Shown one piece after another: positions 8,325 to 16,799 of a stretch of 64,000 nt of DNA. Within the stretch, counting starts at the first letter, position 1; every line of letters starts with the position of its first letter. The notes below the pieces were generated by a model that saw only the letters and a program-made list of their open reading frames with translations, made no database searches and had not been told where the DNA came from. The position numbers and the translations under genes are program-made. Source of the stretch: Caryophanales bacterium UBA6449. GTDB taxonomy: Bacteria; Bacillota_I; Bacilli_A; RFN20; CAG-288. Location of the stretch: assembly GCA_002437105.1 (NCBI GenBank), contig DJOB01000005.1:75685-139684 (forward strand), read 5' to 3'.

Positions 8325-9950
8325 ATGGCTATCGCAGATCAGATCAAGGATTCGCTCAGCCAGGTCTTCAAGACTCTGGGTTTGGAGGTATCCCCGGCGC
8401 AGATATCTTTGACCATTCCCCCGGTCAAGGAGCATGGCGATTTCTCGACCAACGCCGCGATGAAGTTCGCTAAGAAGCTGGGATATAAGCCTCTGGACCT
8501 GGCTCAGAAGATATGCTCGCTCCTGAAGTTGGACTATCTCGCGCGAGCGGAGGCGGTCCGTCCCGGTTTCATAAATCTCTTCCTCTCTCAGGAGGATATG
8601 GCGTCTGTCGTCCACAAGGTCCTGCAGGAGAAGACCGAGTTCGGTTCGTCTCCCAAGAATGGGATCAAGGTCGATCTGGAGTACGTTTCCGCTAACCCTA
8701 CCGGTTACCTCCACCTGGGTCATGCTCGCGGTGCCGCCGTGGGCGACTCCATGGCCCGCATCATGAAGAAGGCGGGCTACGATGTCACACGTGAGTACTA
8801 CATCAACGATGCGGGAAATCAGATCGATCACATGGCGGAGTCGCTGATCGCGAGGTACCTGCAGCGCTTGGGACACGATGTTCCAGTGCCCGAGGATGGA
8901 TATCACGGTCAGGATATCATCGATATCGCCGCTCAGCTCTATCAGGATTGCGGTGCTGAGTTCGAGAACGATGCTCACGAGCATCTCGCCTTCTTCAAGG
9001 AGTATGGAATCCGCAAGCTGCTGGCCAAGATCCGCGCCGATCTGAAGAGGTTCGGGGTCGAGTTCGATGTCTTCACCTCCGAGCGCGACATCAGGAAGTC
9101 GGGCCGGGTGGAGGATGTGCTCAAGCGGCTGAGACTGGTCACCTACGATCAGGACGGGGCCAAGTTCCTGCACACCGTGCACGATGGCGATGACAAGGAT
9201 CGGTGCATCGTGAAATCCGATGGCTCCTACACCTACTTCCTTCCCGATATCGCCTACCACGATTACAAGTTCGCCCGTGGTTTCAATACCCTGATCGATG
9301 TCTTCGGTGCCGATCATGCCGGCTATGTCTGCCGTCTCAAATCGGCGATGAAGTCTCTGGGACACAATCCCGCTGACCTGCAGATCCGTCTGGTGCAGAT
9401 CGTCCGGCTCTTCAAGGGCGGTCAGGAATACCGGATGAGCAAGAGGACCGGGAACGCGGTCGCGATGAACGATCTCATCAACGAGGTCGGAGTCGACGCG
9501 GTCCGCTACTTCTTCGTCTCTCGCGCCGGCGAGTCCCACCTCGATTTCAACCTCGATCTGGCGGAATCCCTTTCTTCCTCCAACCCTGTCTACTATGCTC
9601 AGTATACGCACGCCAGGCTCTGCTCTGCTCTGGAGAAGGGCAGAGCTTATAGGGAAGGGAAGTTCGACTCGTCTCTGCTCAAGTCGGATGCGGAGATCGC
9701 CATCATGAAGGCAATGCGGGACTATCCCGCCCGGATCAAGGAGGCGGCTGATACCTATGAGCCGTATAAGATCTGCCTCTTCGTCCAGAATTTCGCCAGC
9801 TTGATCAACGAGTGGTATCAGAAGGAGCGCATCATCAATCCGGCCGATGCGCCTCTGACCTCCGCTCGCCTGGGGCTCGCCCAGGCCTCGGAGATCATCC
9901 TCAAGGATGCGCTCGGACTCGTGGGTGTCTCGGCGCCCGAGAGGATGTAG
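8325..9950 (+). CDS. argS: Arginyl-tRNA synthetase
   Basis: Class I aminoacyl-tRNA synthetase charging tRNA-Arg, 541 residues (family ~550). The N-terminal Arg-specific domain is followed by SANPTGYLHLGHARGA with HLGH as the HIGH signature, YYINDAG, and MSKRTGN as the KMSKS-like loop. The C-terminal anticodon-binding domain ends in the typical helical bundle. The start at 8325 is set by AGGAGG at 8313-8318; the frame extends upstream into ychF without a ribosome binding site. It is followed at a short distance by rpoE (delta), a neighbourhood seen in Bacilli. Confidence 0.97.
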   Translation: MAIADQIKDSLSQVFKTLGLEVSPAQISLTIPPVKEHGDFSTNAAMKFAKKLGYKPLDLAQKICSLLKLDYLARAEAVRPGFINLFLSQEDMASVVHKVLQEKTEFGSSPKNGIKVDLEYVSANPTGYLHLGHARGAAVGDSMARIMKKAGYDVTREYYINDAGNQIDHMAESLIARYLQRLGHDVPVPEDGYHGQDIIDIAAQLYQDCGAEFENDAHEHLAFFKEYGIRKLLAKIRADLKRFGVEFDVFTSERDIRKSGRVEDVLKRLRLVTYDQDGAKFLHTVHDGDDKDRCIVKSDGSYTYFLPDIAYHDYKFARGFNTLIDVFGADHAGYVCRLKSAMKSLGHNPADLQIRLVQIVRLFKGGQEYRMSKRTGNAVAMNDLINEVGVDAVRYFFVSRAGESHLDFNLDLAESLSSSNPVYYAQYTHARLCSALEKGRAYREGKFDSSLLKSDAEIAIMKAMRDYPARIKEAADTYEPYKICLFVQNFASLINEWYQKERIINPADAPLTSARLGLAQASEIILKDALGLVGVSAPERM

Positions 9951-10035
9951 GTCGGTTTGTCTGTGGACGAAATGCGGCTTTAGTGATATAAAAACAAGGC
10001 TATTATCCGTCTGTGGGGAATAGGAGTAAGAAACA

Positions 10036-10572
10036 ATGAATAAGTCGATGATCGATACTGCTTACGATGTTGCCAAGAGCAAGGGAAAGCTCGAGCAGAT
10101 CAAGTTTGAGGACCTTCTCGTCCGCACCATGGTCGCGATGGGCGTCAGCGCCGATGATAATGACAAGATCATCGCCCAGGCTGGCAAGCTCTATACGGAT
10201 CTGACTATGGATGGTCGGTTCCTGCAGGTCAAGGTCGAGAAGGATGATTCCAGCAAGAAGAAGAGCAAGGGCAAGAAGGCGGACAAGGCTGAGGAGGCCG
10301 CGCCGGTCGAAGAGGATAAGGATGCCAAGGATGATGCGCCCTCGCAGCCCGCTGAGTACGTCTGGGTTCTCAAGGAGTTCGCTTCGCCCGATATCCTCAA
10401 GAAGGCGAGGATCGTCACCCAGGAGAGCGAGAACAGCACGGAAGATTCCGGCGATAGCGACCCGGGCAACCCCCAGGAGCTGGGTGTGGGCAATGATGAG
10501 CTGTCCCAGGGTTCGACCGACGATGATGACGATTCTAAGAACGTCGATACCAGCAAGCTGGAAGAGGAATAA
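10036..10572 (+). CDS. rpoE: DNA-directed RNA polymerase delta subunit
   Basis: Auxiliary RNA polymerase subunit of Bacilli that raises transcription specificity and recycling. The N-terminal ~65 residues form the HARE-HTH domain, with FEDLLVRTMVAMG and LYTDLTMDGRFLQV matching the family's LYTDLNxDGRF segment. A Lys-rich insertion (KKKSKGKKADK) follows. The WxLREW-like motif appears later as YVWVLKEF, and the last ~60 residues are strongly acidic (runs of D and E), the hallmark of delta. The insertion between DGRF and the W motif is unusual. Location after argS supports the call. It ends in a strong terminator. Confidence 0.88.
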   Translation: MNKSMIDTAYDVAKSKGKLEQIKFEDLLVRTMVAMGVSADDNDKIIAQAGKLYTDLTMDGRFLQVKVEKDDSSKKKSKGKKADKAEEAAPVEEDKDAKDDAPSQPAEYVWVLKEFASPDILKKARIVTQESENSTEDSGDSDPGNPQELGVGNDELSQGSTDDDDDSKNVDTSKLEEE

Positions 10573-10584
10573 TTTCGATAGAGA

Positions 10585-10618
10585 GATGAGGAGCGCCGCT
10601 CCTCATCTTTTTATTTTC
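10585..10618 (+). terminator. Terminator after rpoE
   Basis: Ten-base perfect stem GATGAGGAGC / GCTCCTCATC with a three-base loop, then a T-rich run. Confidence 0.92.
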
Positions 10619-10755
10619 CAGTGGTTCGAAGGCTGGCTCTCGCTATTATTTTTAATATCGGTGCTTTTATGCGACTTAGTTTAACTATTTTAAATTGACC
10701 CCTGCTAAAATAAAGCGAGGGAGTTGCGTCCGCTCCTCATGGAGGAATGAAATAG

Positions 10756-11703
10756 ATGTTTAAAAATATAAAGCTGTTCTTCGATAAGGTCGAGGAGTTT
10801 CAATCGATCTGCATCTTCGGTCACGTTCGCCCCGATGGCGATGCCTACGGATCCGCTATGGGTCTCAAGCTCGCTCTGGATTTCATCTATCCGGATAAAT
10901 CGATCTATGCTGTAGTGGACCAGGTTGATCAGGTGCCGGCCGGACTTCCGGTCGCTAAGCGTCCCGGCACGCTTCCGGACGATGTGATCCGGAAGTCGCT
11001 CTGCATCGTGGTCGATACCTCGACGGTGGAGAGGATCTGCGATCAGCGCGCGCTGCAGGGTGCGTATGTGATCAAGATCGATCACCATCCGCTCACGGAG
11101 CACTTCGGCGATATGGAGATGGTCGACCCCGACAAGGTGGCCTGTGCTCAGATCGTCGCTTCGCTGCTCTTCACCGTCTTTCCGGTCATTTCGCCGGCGG
11201 CAGCTACCTGTCTGCTTCTAGGCATCCTGACCGATTCCGGCAACTTCCGCTTCACCACTGATCCCGATACCTTTACGATCGCGGGCCGGCTGATCGCTAA
11301 CGGGGCCGATATCGTCACCCTCTACGATAAGCTGAATACCGTCTCTCTGGAGTCGCTGCGTCGGCGTGGTCAGATTCTGTCCTCTTTCCAGACGGAGGGT
11401 GTCCTCGCCTATGAGATCTTCGATAAGGATCAGATTGCGAAGCTGGGAGTTACCGCTGATCGCATCGCGCCCATGGTCAACACGATCGGCTTCACTTCCG
11501 AGTGCCCGGTCTGGGCTTTCTTCGCGGAGTATCCGGACGGTAAGTATCGGGCCGAGTTCCGCTGCTCGCGCAGGTACGATGTCTCAGGGGTGGCGCTCGC
11601 TCTCGGTGGCGGTGGACACCAGCAGGCGAGCGGAGCTCAGCTCAGCGATGGTGAAGCCGTGAAGAAGGCGATTCGCCTGCTGTCGGCGCTGCTTCCTAAA
11701 TAG
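10756..11703 (+). CDS. nrnA: DHH/DHHA1 phosphoesterase, NrnA-like oligoribonuclease/pAp phosphatase
   Basis: Predicted cytoplasmic Mn2+ phosphoesterase that degrades short RNA oligos and pAp, or c-di-nucleotide products. Length 315 residues matches NrnA. The DHH-domain motifs are GHVRPDGDAYGSAMGL (residues ~20-35), VVDTST (~82-87), IDHHPL (~112-117) and LLLGILTDSGNFRF. The DHHA1 domain carries the GGGGHQQASGA motif near the C-terminus. RBS GGAGGAA sits just upstream. It is monocistronic and convergent with the abcF gene, sharing a bidirectional terminator. Confidence 0.9.
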   Translation: MFKNIKLFFDKVEEFQSICIFGHVRPDGDAYGSAMGLKLALDFIYPDKSIYAVVDQVDQVPAGLPVAKRPGTLPDDVIRKSLCIVVDTSTVERICDQRALQGAYVIKIDHHPLTEHFGDMEMVDPDKVACAQIVASLLFTVFPVISPAAATCLLLGILTDSGNFRFTTDPDTFTIAGRLIANGADIVTLYDKLNTVSLESLRRRGQILSSFQTEGVLAYEIFDKDQIAKLGVTADRIAPMVNTIGFTSECPVWAFFAEYPDGKYRAEFRCSRRYDVSGVALALGGGGHQQASGAQLSDGEAVKKAIRLLSALLPK

Positions 11704-11715
11704 GTGAGATGAAGA

Positions 11716-11766
11716 GAAAAAGGCTATCGTCTCCGGCGCAGAGCCGGGAAGGCGATAGCCTTTTTA
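11716..11766. terminator. Bidirectional terminator between nrnA and the ABC-F gene
   Basis: Stem AGGCTATCG / CGATAGCCT with an inner CCGGC / GCCGG helix, flanked by A-run on the left and T-run on the right, so it can serve both convergent genes. Confidence 0.88.
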
Positions 11767-11820
11767 TTTCTGCACGTAGCTCAGCTTAGATCGAGGCGGT
11801 GAGGTGGGCGAATCTAGTCG

Positions 11821-13710
11821 CTACATCGCGTTGAGCTTGGTGTACAGAGCGTCGACTTCCTTCTGTTTAGCATCGATGCTCTTCTGGATCGTCTCGAGCT
11901 TGGTGGCATCGGTGTAATTCTCGGGAAGATCGCAGAGGGCCTTGAGAGCGGCGATCTCGCCCTCCTTCTTGGAGATCTTCTCCATCAGCTTCTCCACCGT
12001 GAACTCGGAGACCTTCTTGGGCTTTTCGACTCGCGTGTCTCCCTTGGTATGGGTGGATGAGGATTCCGTGATCTTGGCCTTCTCCTCCTCCATGATCCTC
12101 TTCAGATCGGATTCCATGAAGTCGGTGAAGGAGCCGTTGTGCGCGTAGGCGTGACCATCGTGGAAGTAGAGGATACGGTCGGCGCAGCGGTCGATGAAGT
12201 CACGGTCGTGCGAGATGAGGATCAAGGTACCCTGATAGTTTCCCAGCGCGTCCTCCAGCTCGGATTTAGTGAAGAGGTCCAGGTGATTGGTCGGCTCATC
12301 GAGGATCAGGATATCGTAGTTCTCCAAGCAAAGCTTGGCCAGGATCACGCGCATCTGTTCGCCACCGGAGAGATTCTCTAGGGTCTTCTCGCGGTCGTCT
12401 TCGTAGGAGAAGGCGAACTTTCCGAGGTGGTCGTAGATCTTCTGATCCTCGAGCAGCGGGAAGTTGTCCTTGAAGTAGTCGAAGATCGTCCGCGGATCCT
12501 GGATGCTGGTAAAGTCCTGCTGCAGGTATCCGATGTTCAGCATCGTCAGTTCGTCGATCCGCCCCTGGAGCGGGGGGATCTTGCCCATCAGGGTCTTGAT
12601 GAAGGTGGTCTTTCCGGCGCCGTTAGCACCCATGACTGCGATGTGGTCCCGACCACAGATCTCGTAGTTGATGTCCGTGACCAGGGGCTTGGGGGAATCG
12701 GGATAACCGATGGCGACATCGGTGAGGCGGATGAGCTTCTTATCCTCGCGGATATCGCCGCGGAAGTCGATGTGGACCTTGTTCTTCTGCAGATAGGGCT
12801 TGTCCATGGCAGAGGCTTGAAGCCTAGCTAGCTTCTTCTCGCGATCGTGGGCGCGGCTGACGAAGCGGGGTTTCGGCATGTAGAACTCGATGAAGCGCTG
12901 GATCCTGGCCATCTCCGCCTGCTGCCGGTTGTACTCCTTCAACGCGAGCTCGTAGCGGTGTTGCTTCTCGAGGGCATAGGCATCGTAGTTTCCAGTATAG
13001 ATGGAGATCTGGCCGTTCTCCAGTTCCAGGATCTTGCTGGCCAGGTTGTTGATGAAGGCTTTATCGTGTGAGACGAAGAGGACAGCGCCGCTGTAGGACT
13101 TGAGATAGTCCTCAAGCCATTCTATGGTTACGATATCGAGATGGTTAGTGGGCTCATCGAGGAGAAGCAGGTCAGGATTGATCAGAAGCAGTTTAGCGAA
13201 AGCGATCCTCGTCCGTTCGCCGCCCGAGAAGGTCGAGATCTTGCGCTCCCAATCTTCGCGGCGGAAGCCGAACATGTTGAGGATCATCCGGATCCGGTAC
13301 TCGTAGTCGTATCCGCCCAGCTTGTTCAGCTCGGCCTCCTTCAGGGCGTAGTCGTTGGCGAGATTCTGGTCGTCGGGGTGCTCCGCTATCCTGGTGCAGA
13401 TGCGCGCGATATCGTCGATCAGCTGGCGGCTGCGCTCGAAGACCGAGGAAGCCTCCTCGAAGATGGTGTGGTTATCGTCGGTGATGACCGCCTGCGAGAG
13501 GTATCCAACCTTCACGTTGTGACCGATGATCATCTGTCCTTCATCCGGCTCCAACTGGCCGATCGCCATCTTGAGGATCGTGGATTTGCCCGTGCCGTTC
13601 AGACCGATCAGAGCGGTGCGGTCACCGGATTTAATCTCGAAATTCAGCGGTTTGAAGAGAGGTTTACCGTCGAAATCCTTGACGACATTCTGAGCTTGAA
13701 GCAGGATCAT
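11821..13710 (-). CDS. ABC-F family ATPase (ribosome-associated)
   Basis: Soluble protein with two ABC ATPase domains in one chain and no membrane segments, 629 residues. First domain: GLNGTGKST (Walker A), STFSGGERTR (signature), LLLLDEPTNHLD (Walker B). Second domain: GANGAGKTT, NLSGGEQMR, ILILDEPTNHLD. The linker between them contains charged helices (residues ~230-320), and the last ~70 residues form a predicted coiled coil, like YdiF/Uup. ABC-F proteins act at the ribosomal E site in translation rescue or antibiotic protection. An antibiotic-resistance role cannot be concluded. RBS AAGGAGAGG precedes the ATG. Confidence 0.92.
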   Translation of the reverse strand: MILLQAQNVVKDFDGKPLFKPLNFEIKSGDRTALIGLNGTGKSTILKMAIGQLEPDEGQMIIGHNVKVGYLSQAVITDDNHTIFEEASSVFERSRQLIDDIARICTRIAEHPDDQNLANDYALKEAELNKLGGYDYEYRIRMILNMFGFRREDWERKISTFSGGERTRIAFAKLLLINPDLLLLDEPTNHLDIVTIEWLEDYLKSYSGAVLFVSHDKAFINNLASKILELENGQISIYTGNYDAYALEKQHRYELALKEYNRQQAEMARIQRFIEFYMPKPRFVSRAHDREKKLARLQASAMDKPYLQKNKVHIDFRGDIREDKKLIRLTDVAIGYPDSPKPLVTDINYEICGRDHIAVMGANGAGKTTFIKTLMGKIPPLQGRIDELTMLNIGYLQQDFTSIQDPRTIFDYFKDNFPLLEDQKIYDHLGKFAFSYEDDREKTLENLSGGEQMRVILAKLCLENYDILILDEPTNHLDLFTKSELEDALGNYQGTLILISHDRDFIDRCADRILYFHDGHAYAHNGSFTDFMESDLKRIMEEEKAKITESSSTHTKGDTRVEKPKKVSEFTVEKLMEKISKKEGEIAALKALCDLPENYTDATKLETIQKSIDAKQKEVDALYTKLNAM

Positions 13711-13730
13711 TTAAACCTCTCCTTTCCGGG

Positions 13731-15041
13731 TTATCTGATCGTCTCGAGGACGAGTTTGGGAAGGGCGGGCTGGCTCTGGCCGACATTGAAGTCCGCTAGC
13801 ACCTCGCGCGCCGCATCCTCGCCCCCAGCTCTCTCGGTGTGGAGTATCGCGAGGACCTCGTCCCTCTTCACAGGATCGCCGACCTTCTTCTTCAGAGTGA
13901 TACCGGCGGTGTAGTCGATGGGATCGGTAGCTTTGGAGCGACCGGCACCCAGCTTCATGGCCTGAATCCCTAGATCGTAGGTATTCATAGTCTGGATGTA
14001 TCCATCGGCGATCGACCGGACTTCGATGTTGTACTTGGCCTTCGGGAAGCTCTCGGGGTGCTGCACGAACGAGATGTCGCCTCCCTGTGCCTTGACCATG
14101 GCGATAAAAGCGTTCAGGGCTGAACCGTTTCTCAGGGTCTCTGCGAGACGGTGGGCGGCCACTTCCTCCGAGGGGGCGAGACCGGCTAGCGTGAGGAGGA
14201 TCGATCCGGAGTGGATGCAGAGATCGACGAGATCCTTGGGGCCCTGTCCCCTGAGGGTCATGATCGACTCGACCACTTCATTGATGTTGCCGATCTCGTA
14301 TCCGAGCGGCTCCTCCATGGAGGTCAGCTCGGCGCAGGTGACGCGACCGAACTTCCGACCGATGGCGATCATCGTCTGAGCGAGCTTCCTGGCGTCATCG
14401 ATATTCTTCATGAAGGCGCCGTTGCCGAACTTGACATCGAGCAGCTGGATATCCGAACCGTCCGCGACCTTCTTGGACATGATCGAGGAGGCGATGAGCG
14501 GGATCGAGTCTACGGTACAGGTGGCATCGCGCAGCGCATACAGCTTCTTGTCCGCCGGGGCGATGTCGGCGCTCTGTCCGACGATGGCGATACCGATGCT
14601 GTTCACCTGGTCGATGAATTGTTTCTCGGACATGGTGACCTTGAATCCAGGGATGGATTCGAGTTTGTCCAGCGTGCCACCCGTGTGTCCCAACCCGCGT
14701 CCAGAAGCCTTGGGCATCTTGGCGCCGCAGGCGGCCATCATGGGGCCTAAGACGAGGCTGGTCTTGTCTCCGACGCCACCGGTCGAGTGCTTATCGACCT
14801 TCTTCGCTCTGATGGCGGACAGATCCAGTATCTTTCCGGTATGTACCATCTCGTCGGTCAGATAGAAGGTCTCGGTATCGTTCATCCCTCTGAGGCAGAT
14901 CGCCATCAGCAGGGCCGAGACCTGATAGTCGGGGATATCGCCGGTGGTGTATCCGGTGACAAAGCGGTGGATCTCTTCTTTAGACAGCGGCTCACCTCTC
15001 TTCTTCTTGTCGATGATGTCGTACATCCTTATCTCGCTCAT
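13731..15041 (-). CDS. pdp: Pyrimidine-nucleoside phosphorylase
   Basis: Phosphorolysis of uridine or thymidine to base and (deoxy)ribose-1-phosphate in nucleoside salvage. The 436-residue product fits the family (~433). The signature region KASGRGLGHTGGTLDKLESI is the glycosyl-transferase family III pattern, and KHSTGGVGDKTSL precedes it as the phosphate-binding loop; the N-terminus MSEIRMYDIIDKKKRGE is typical. The start at 15041 is chosen because GGGGGGAG lies directly upstream; an in-frame ATG at 15080 lacks a ribosome site. It sits 20 bases upstream of the ABC-F gene on the same strand and may share a transcript. Confidence 0.94.
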   Translation of the reverse strand: MSEIRMYDIIDKKKRGEPLSKEEIHRFVTGYTTGDIPDYQVSALLMAICLRGMNDTETFYLTDEMVHTGKILDLSAIRAKKVDKHSTGGVGDKTSLVLGPMMAACGAKMPKASGRGLGHTGGTLDKLESIPGFKVTMSEKQFIDQVNSIGIAIVGQSADIAPADKKLYALRDATCTVDSIPLIASSIMSKKVADGSDIQLLDVKFGNGAFMKNIDDARKLAQTMIAIGRKFGRVTCAELTSMEEPLGYEIGNINEVVESIMTLRGQGPKDLVDLCIHSGSILLTLAGLAPSEEVAAHRLAETLRNGSALNAFIAMVKAQGGDISFVQHPESFPKAKYNIEVRSIADGYIQTMNTYDLGIQAMKLGAGRSKATDPIDYTAGITLKKKVGDPVKRDEVLAILHTERAGGEDAAREVLADFNVGQSQPALPKLVLETIR

Positions 15042-15148
15042 ACGCTCCCCCCATTTTAAAAACGCATATAAATATAGCATAGTGCCTAGCTTCTAGTGCG
15101 GAGCTGACTGGGGACGATCGCTCCGGTCACCTGGGTTTAGCGACCAGC

Positions 15149-15190
15149 AAAAAAGCTCTGGAAGCTGGGCTGGAGCCCGGCATCCAGAGC
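15149..15190 (-). terminator. Terminator after the HAD phosphatase gene
   Basis: Read on the minus strand: stem GCTCTGGA / TCCAGAGC with an inner GGGCT / AGCCC helix, followed by six T. Confidence 0.88.
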
Positions 15191-15209
15191 GGATCGTCAA
15201 GAGCGGAAT

Positions 15210-16007
15210 CTACCGGTGGAAGACATCCCTGAGGGCCACCCCGACTCCGTCCTCGGTGACGGGCAGCGTAACCCGCTTGGCGACCTTCTTGATCTCGTCC
15301 ATCGCGTTTCCCATCGCGGTTCCATCGTAGTTCTTGATCATGTAGAAGTCGTTCATCGAATCGCCGAAGGTGTGGATGTGGAGCGGATCGGTGATGTGCA
15401 GCTTCTCCGCGAGGGCTTGGACGCCCTTGGATTTGTCGACATCCTTGTTGATCCACTCGAGGAAGACCGGGGTCGAGCGGACCATGCGCATGTGGCCGAA
15501 GTCCATCCCCTTGATCTGGCTCTCGAGGGCTAGAGAGTCCTCGTGGTCGGAGTAGACCACGATCTTGGTGATGTAATCGGTGGGCTGCAGGGGCTCGTGG
15601 TTGAAGTCGATCAGCTTGGTCATCTTGTTCCAGGTGTATTCCTCGTAGACCATCCAGTGGTGGTCGTGCGATCCGACCTCATCTCCGATGTAGACGTAGA
15701 CGGCGCGTCCAGGTTTCCAGCAGAGCTTTCGCACGTAGAGGTAGTCGGCGTAGGTGAGTCCAGTCCGGGAGTAGTGTTCGCCCGCGAAGGACTGAACATC
15801 GCTGCCGTTGGAGCCGATGCAGAAGCGGTTGGGTGACTCCATGAGCTGTGACAGGTACTTCTTGGCTCCGCAGACGGGACGCCCTGAAGCGATCACGATG
15901 GCATCGCCCTTCTCCAGATGGTAGTTCATCTCGCTCTTGTCCAGGTCGGTGAGCGGTGTGTCTCCGTGCGCGAGTGTTCCATCGATATCGAAAACGAACA
16001 TGTCCAT
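15210..16007 (-). CDS. Cof-type HAD-superfamily hydrolase
   Basis: Cytoplasmic phosphatase of the HAD IIB (Cof/YidA) type, 265 residues. Motif I is FDIDGTLAHG (residues ~5-14, catalytic Asp pair), motif II ASGRP (~40-44), a capping domain with KIVVYSD follows, then the conserved K in DKSKGVQAL and motif III/IV as FGDSMNDFYMI. These enzymes dephosphorylate sugar phosphates or FMN/PLP; the substrate cannot be read here. RBS GGAGGAG precedes the first ATG on the minus strand. It is divergent from the flavodoxin-like gene. Confidence 0.9.
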   Translation of the reverse strand: MDMFVFDIDGTLAHGDTPLTDLDKSEMNYHLEKGDAIVIASGRPVCGAKKYLSQLMESPNRFCIGSNGSDVQSFAGEHYSRTGLTYADYLYVRKLCWKPGRAVYVYIGDEVGSHDHHWMVYEEYTWNKMTKLIDFNHEPLQPTDYITKIVVYSDHEDSLALESQIKGMDFGHMRMVRSTPVFLEWINKDVDKSKGVQALAEKLHITDPLHIHTFGDSMNDFYMIKNYDGTAMGNAMDEIKKVAKRVTLPVTEDGVGVALRDVFHR

Positions 16008-16065
16008 AGGGGACTCCTCCTAGTTCTTACATTTTAATTATATTTTCACTTTTCCTTTTCCGGTG

Positions 16066-16079
16066 TGAAAGCGATTGCT
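16066..16079 (+). promoter_or_regulatory. cre-like sequence between divergent HAD and flavodoxin-like genes
   Basis: TGAAAGCGATTGCT fits the catabolite-responsive-element consensus WTGNAANCGNWNNCW at all but the first position. Whether a CcpA protein exists in this genome is not visible in the window. Confidence 0.35.
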
Positions 16080-16162
16080 AGTTGCTGGGGCGCTTATCAT
16101 CTCGAAAGCTTGGCGGGTGGAGTAGTAATACAATACTCGCGCTTTTAGGGGGATTGAAAACG

Positions 16163-16684
16163 ATGAAGTATTCCGTGATCTATTCGACTCACACTGACAA
16201 TGCGGTCAAACTCGCTTCGCGTATCGTCACCGCGCTGGGCTCTGACGACCTGGTCTTCGATGGCAAGGTGGCGGGCTGCCCTCAGTTCGCTCTGGACGCC
16301 GATCTCATCTTCGTGGGCTTCTGGACGACGGCCAATTCCTGCGACAAGCTGGTTCAAGCGCTGCTCGCTAAGCTCTCCCACAGGCGGATCGCCCTCTTCG
16401 GCACCTGCGGTTTCGGCTCCGATCAGGCTCACTTCGATCTGGTGAAGAAGAACGTTCTGAGCTTTGTGCCGGCCGATGCTAAAGTCGAGGGCTTCTACCT
16501 CGTGAACGGCCGGATCGGTCAGGACTTCGTGCAGCGGGCTCTCGCGTCCAACGGCGCGGCTGGCGAGGACTTCCACTATCCTAATTTCCGCAAGTTCTAC
16601 GCGCAGGATCAGGGTCATCCGACCGAGCAGGAGCTGGTGGCCTGCGCCGATTGGGCAAAGGAGATAGCGGCGAAGAGCCGATAA
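16163..16684 (+). CDS. Flavodoxin-fold protein
   Basis: 173-residue protein of the flavodoxin-like family. The N-terminus MKYSVIYSTHTDNAVKLA matches the FMN phosphate-binding loop pattern (T/S-x-T-x-N-T), and DLIFVGFWTTANSCD and ALFGTCGFGSD match the following strands that contact the isoalloxazine ring. These proteins carry electrons to an unidentified partner reductase; some act with bilirubin reductase, but nothing nearby supports that. The start is set at 16163 by AGGGGGA at 16147-16153; 27 upstream in-frame codons are not preceded by a ribosome site. Short cytoplasmic protein, monocistronic. Confidence 0.75.
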   Translation: MKYSVIYSTHTDNAVKLASRIVTALGSDDLVFDGKVAGCPQFALDADLIFVGFWTTANSCDKLVQALLAKLSHRRIALFGTCGFGSDQAHFDLVKKNVLSFVPADAKVEGFYLVNGRIGQDFVQRALASNGAAGEDFHYPNFRKFYAQDQGHPTEQELVACADWAKEIAAKSR

Positions 16685-16710
16685 AATCCGCCTGTTTGGG
16701 CCTCGGTACT

Positions 16711-16724
16711 TGAAAGCGCTTAGG
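16711..16724 (+). promoter_or_regulatory. cre-like site upstream of malQ
   Basis: TGAAAGCGCTTAGG matches the central TGAAAGCGCTTA core of catabolite-responsive elements. It lies ~75 bases before malQ and immediately upstream of the TTTAACTTAT motif. Confidence 0.45.
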
Positions 16725-16725
16725 G

Positions 16726-16743
16726 TTTAACTTATATTTTTAA
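16726..16743 (+). promoter_or_regulatory. Candidate operator motif upstream of malQ
   Basis: TTTAACTTATATTTTTAA. Its TTTAACTTAT part occurs as TTTTAACTTATC upstream of the neopullulanase-type gene (26696-26707) and, inverted, upstream of the LacI gene (23927-23938). Candidate site for the local LacI-type regulator. Confidence 0.4.
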
Positions 16744-16799
16744 GCGTAGTTTTTCAGCGGGAGGTGACTTCCGCTGATTTTTGGGAGGATTATAGACAG

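Noticed and set aside
8319..9611. Long open frame antisense to argS (430 codons)
   Set aside because: It mirrors argS codon structure, has no family motif and no ribosome site. Similar antisense frames opposite rlmD, dnaJ and the GH13 gene have the same cause.
12439..13710. ABC-F protein as an antibiotic resistance determinant
   Set aside because: The coiled-coil C-terminus and general layout fit housekeeping ABC-F groups; nothing here identifies a resistance subtype.
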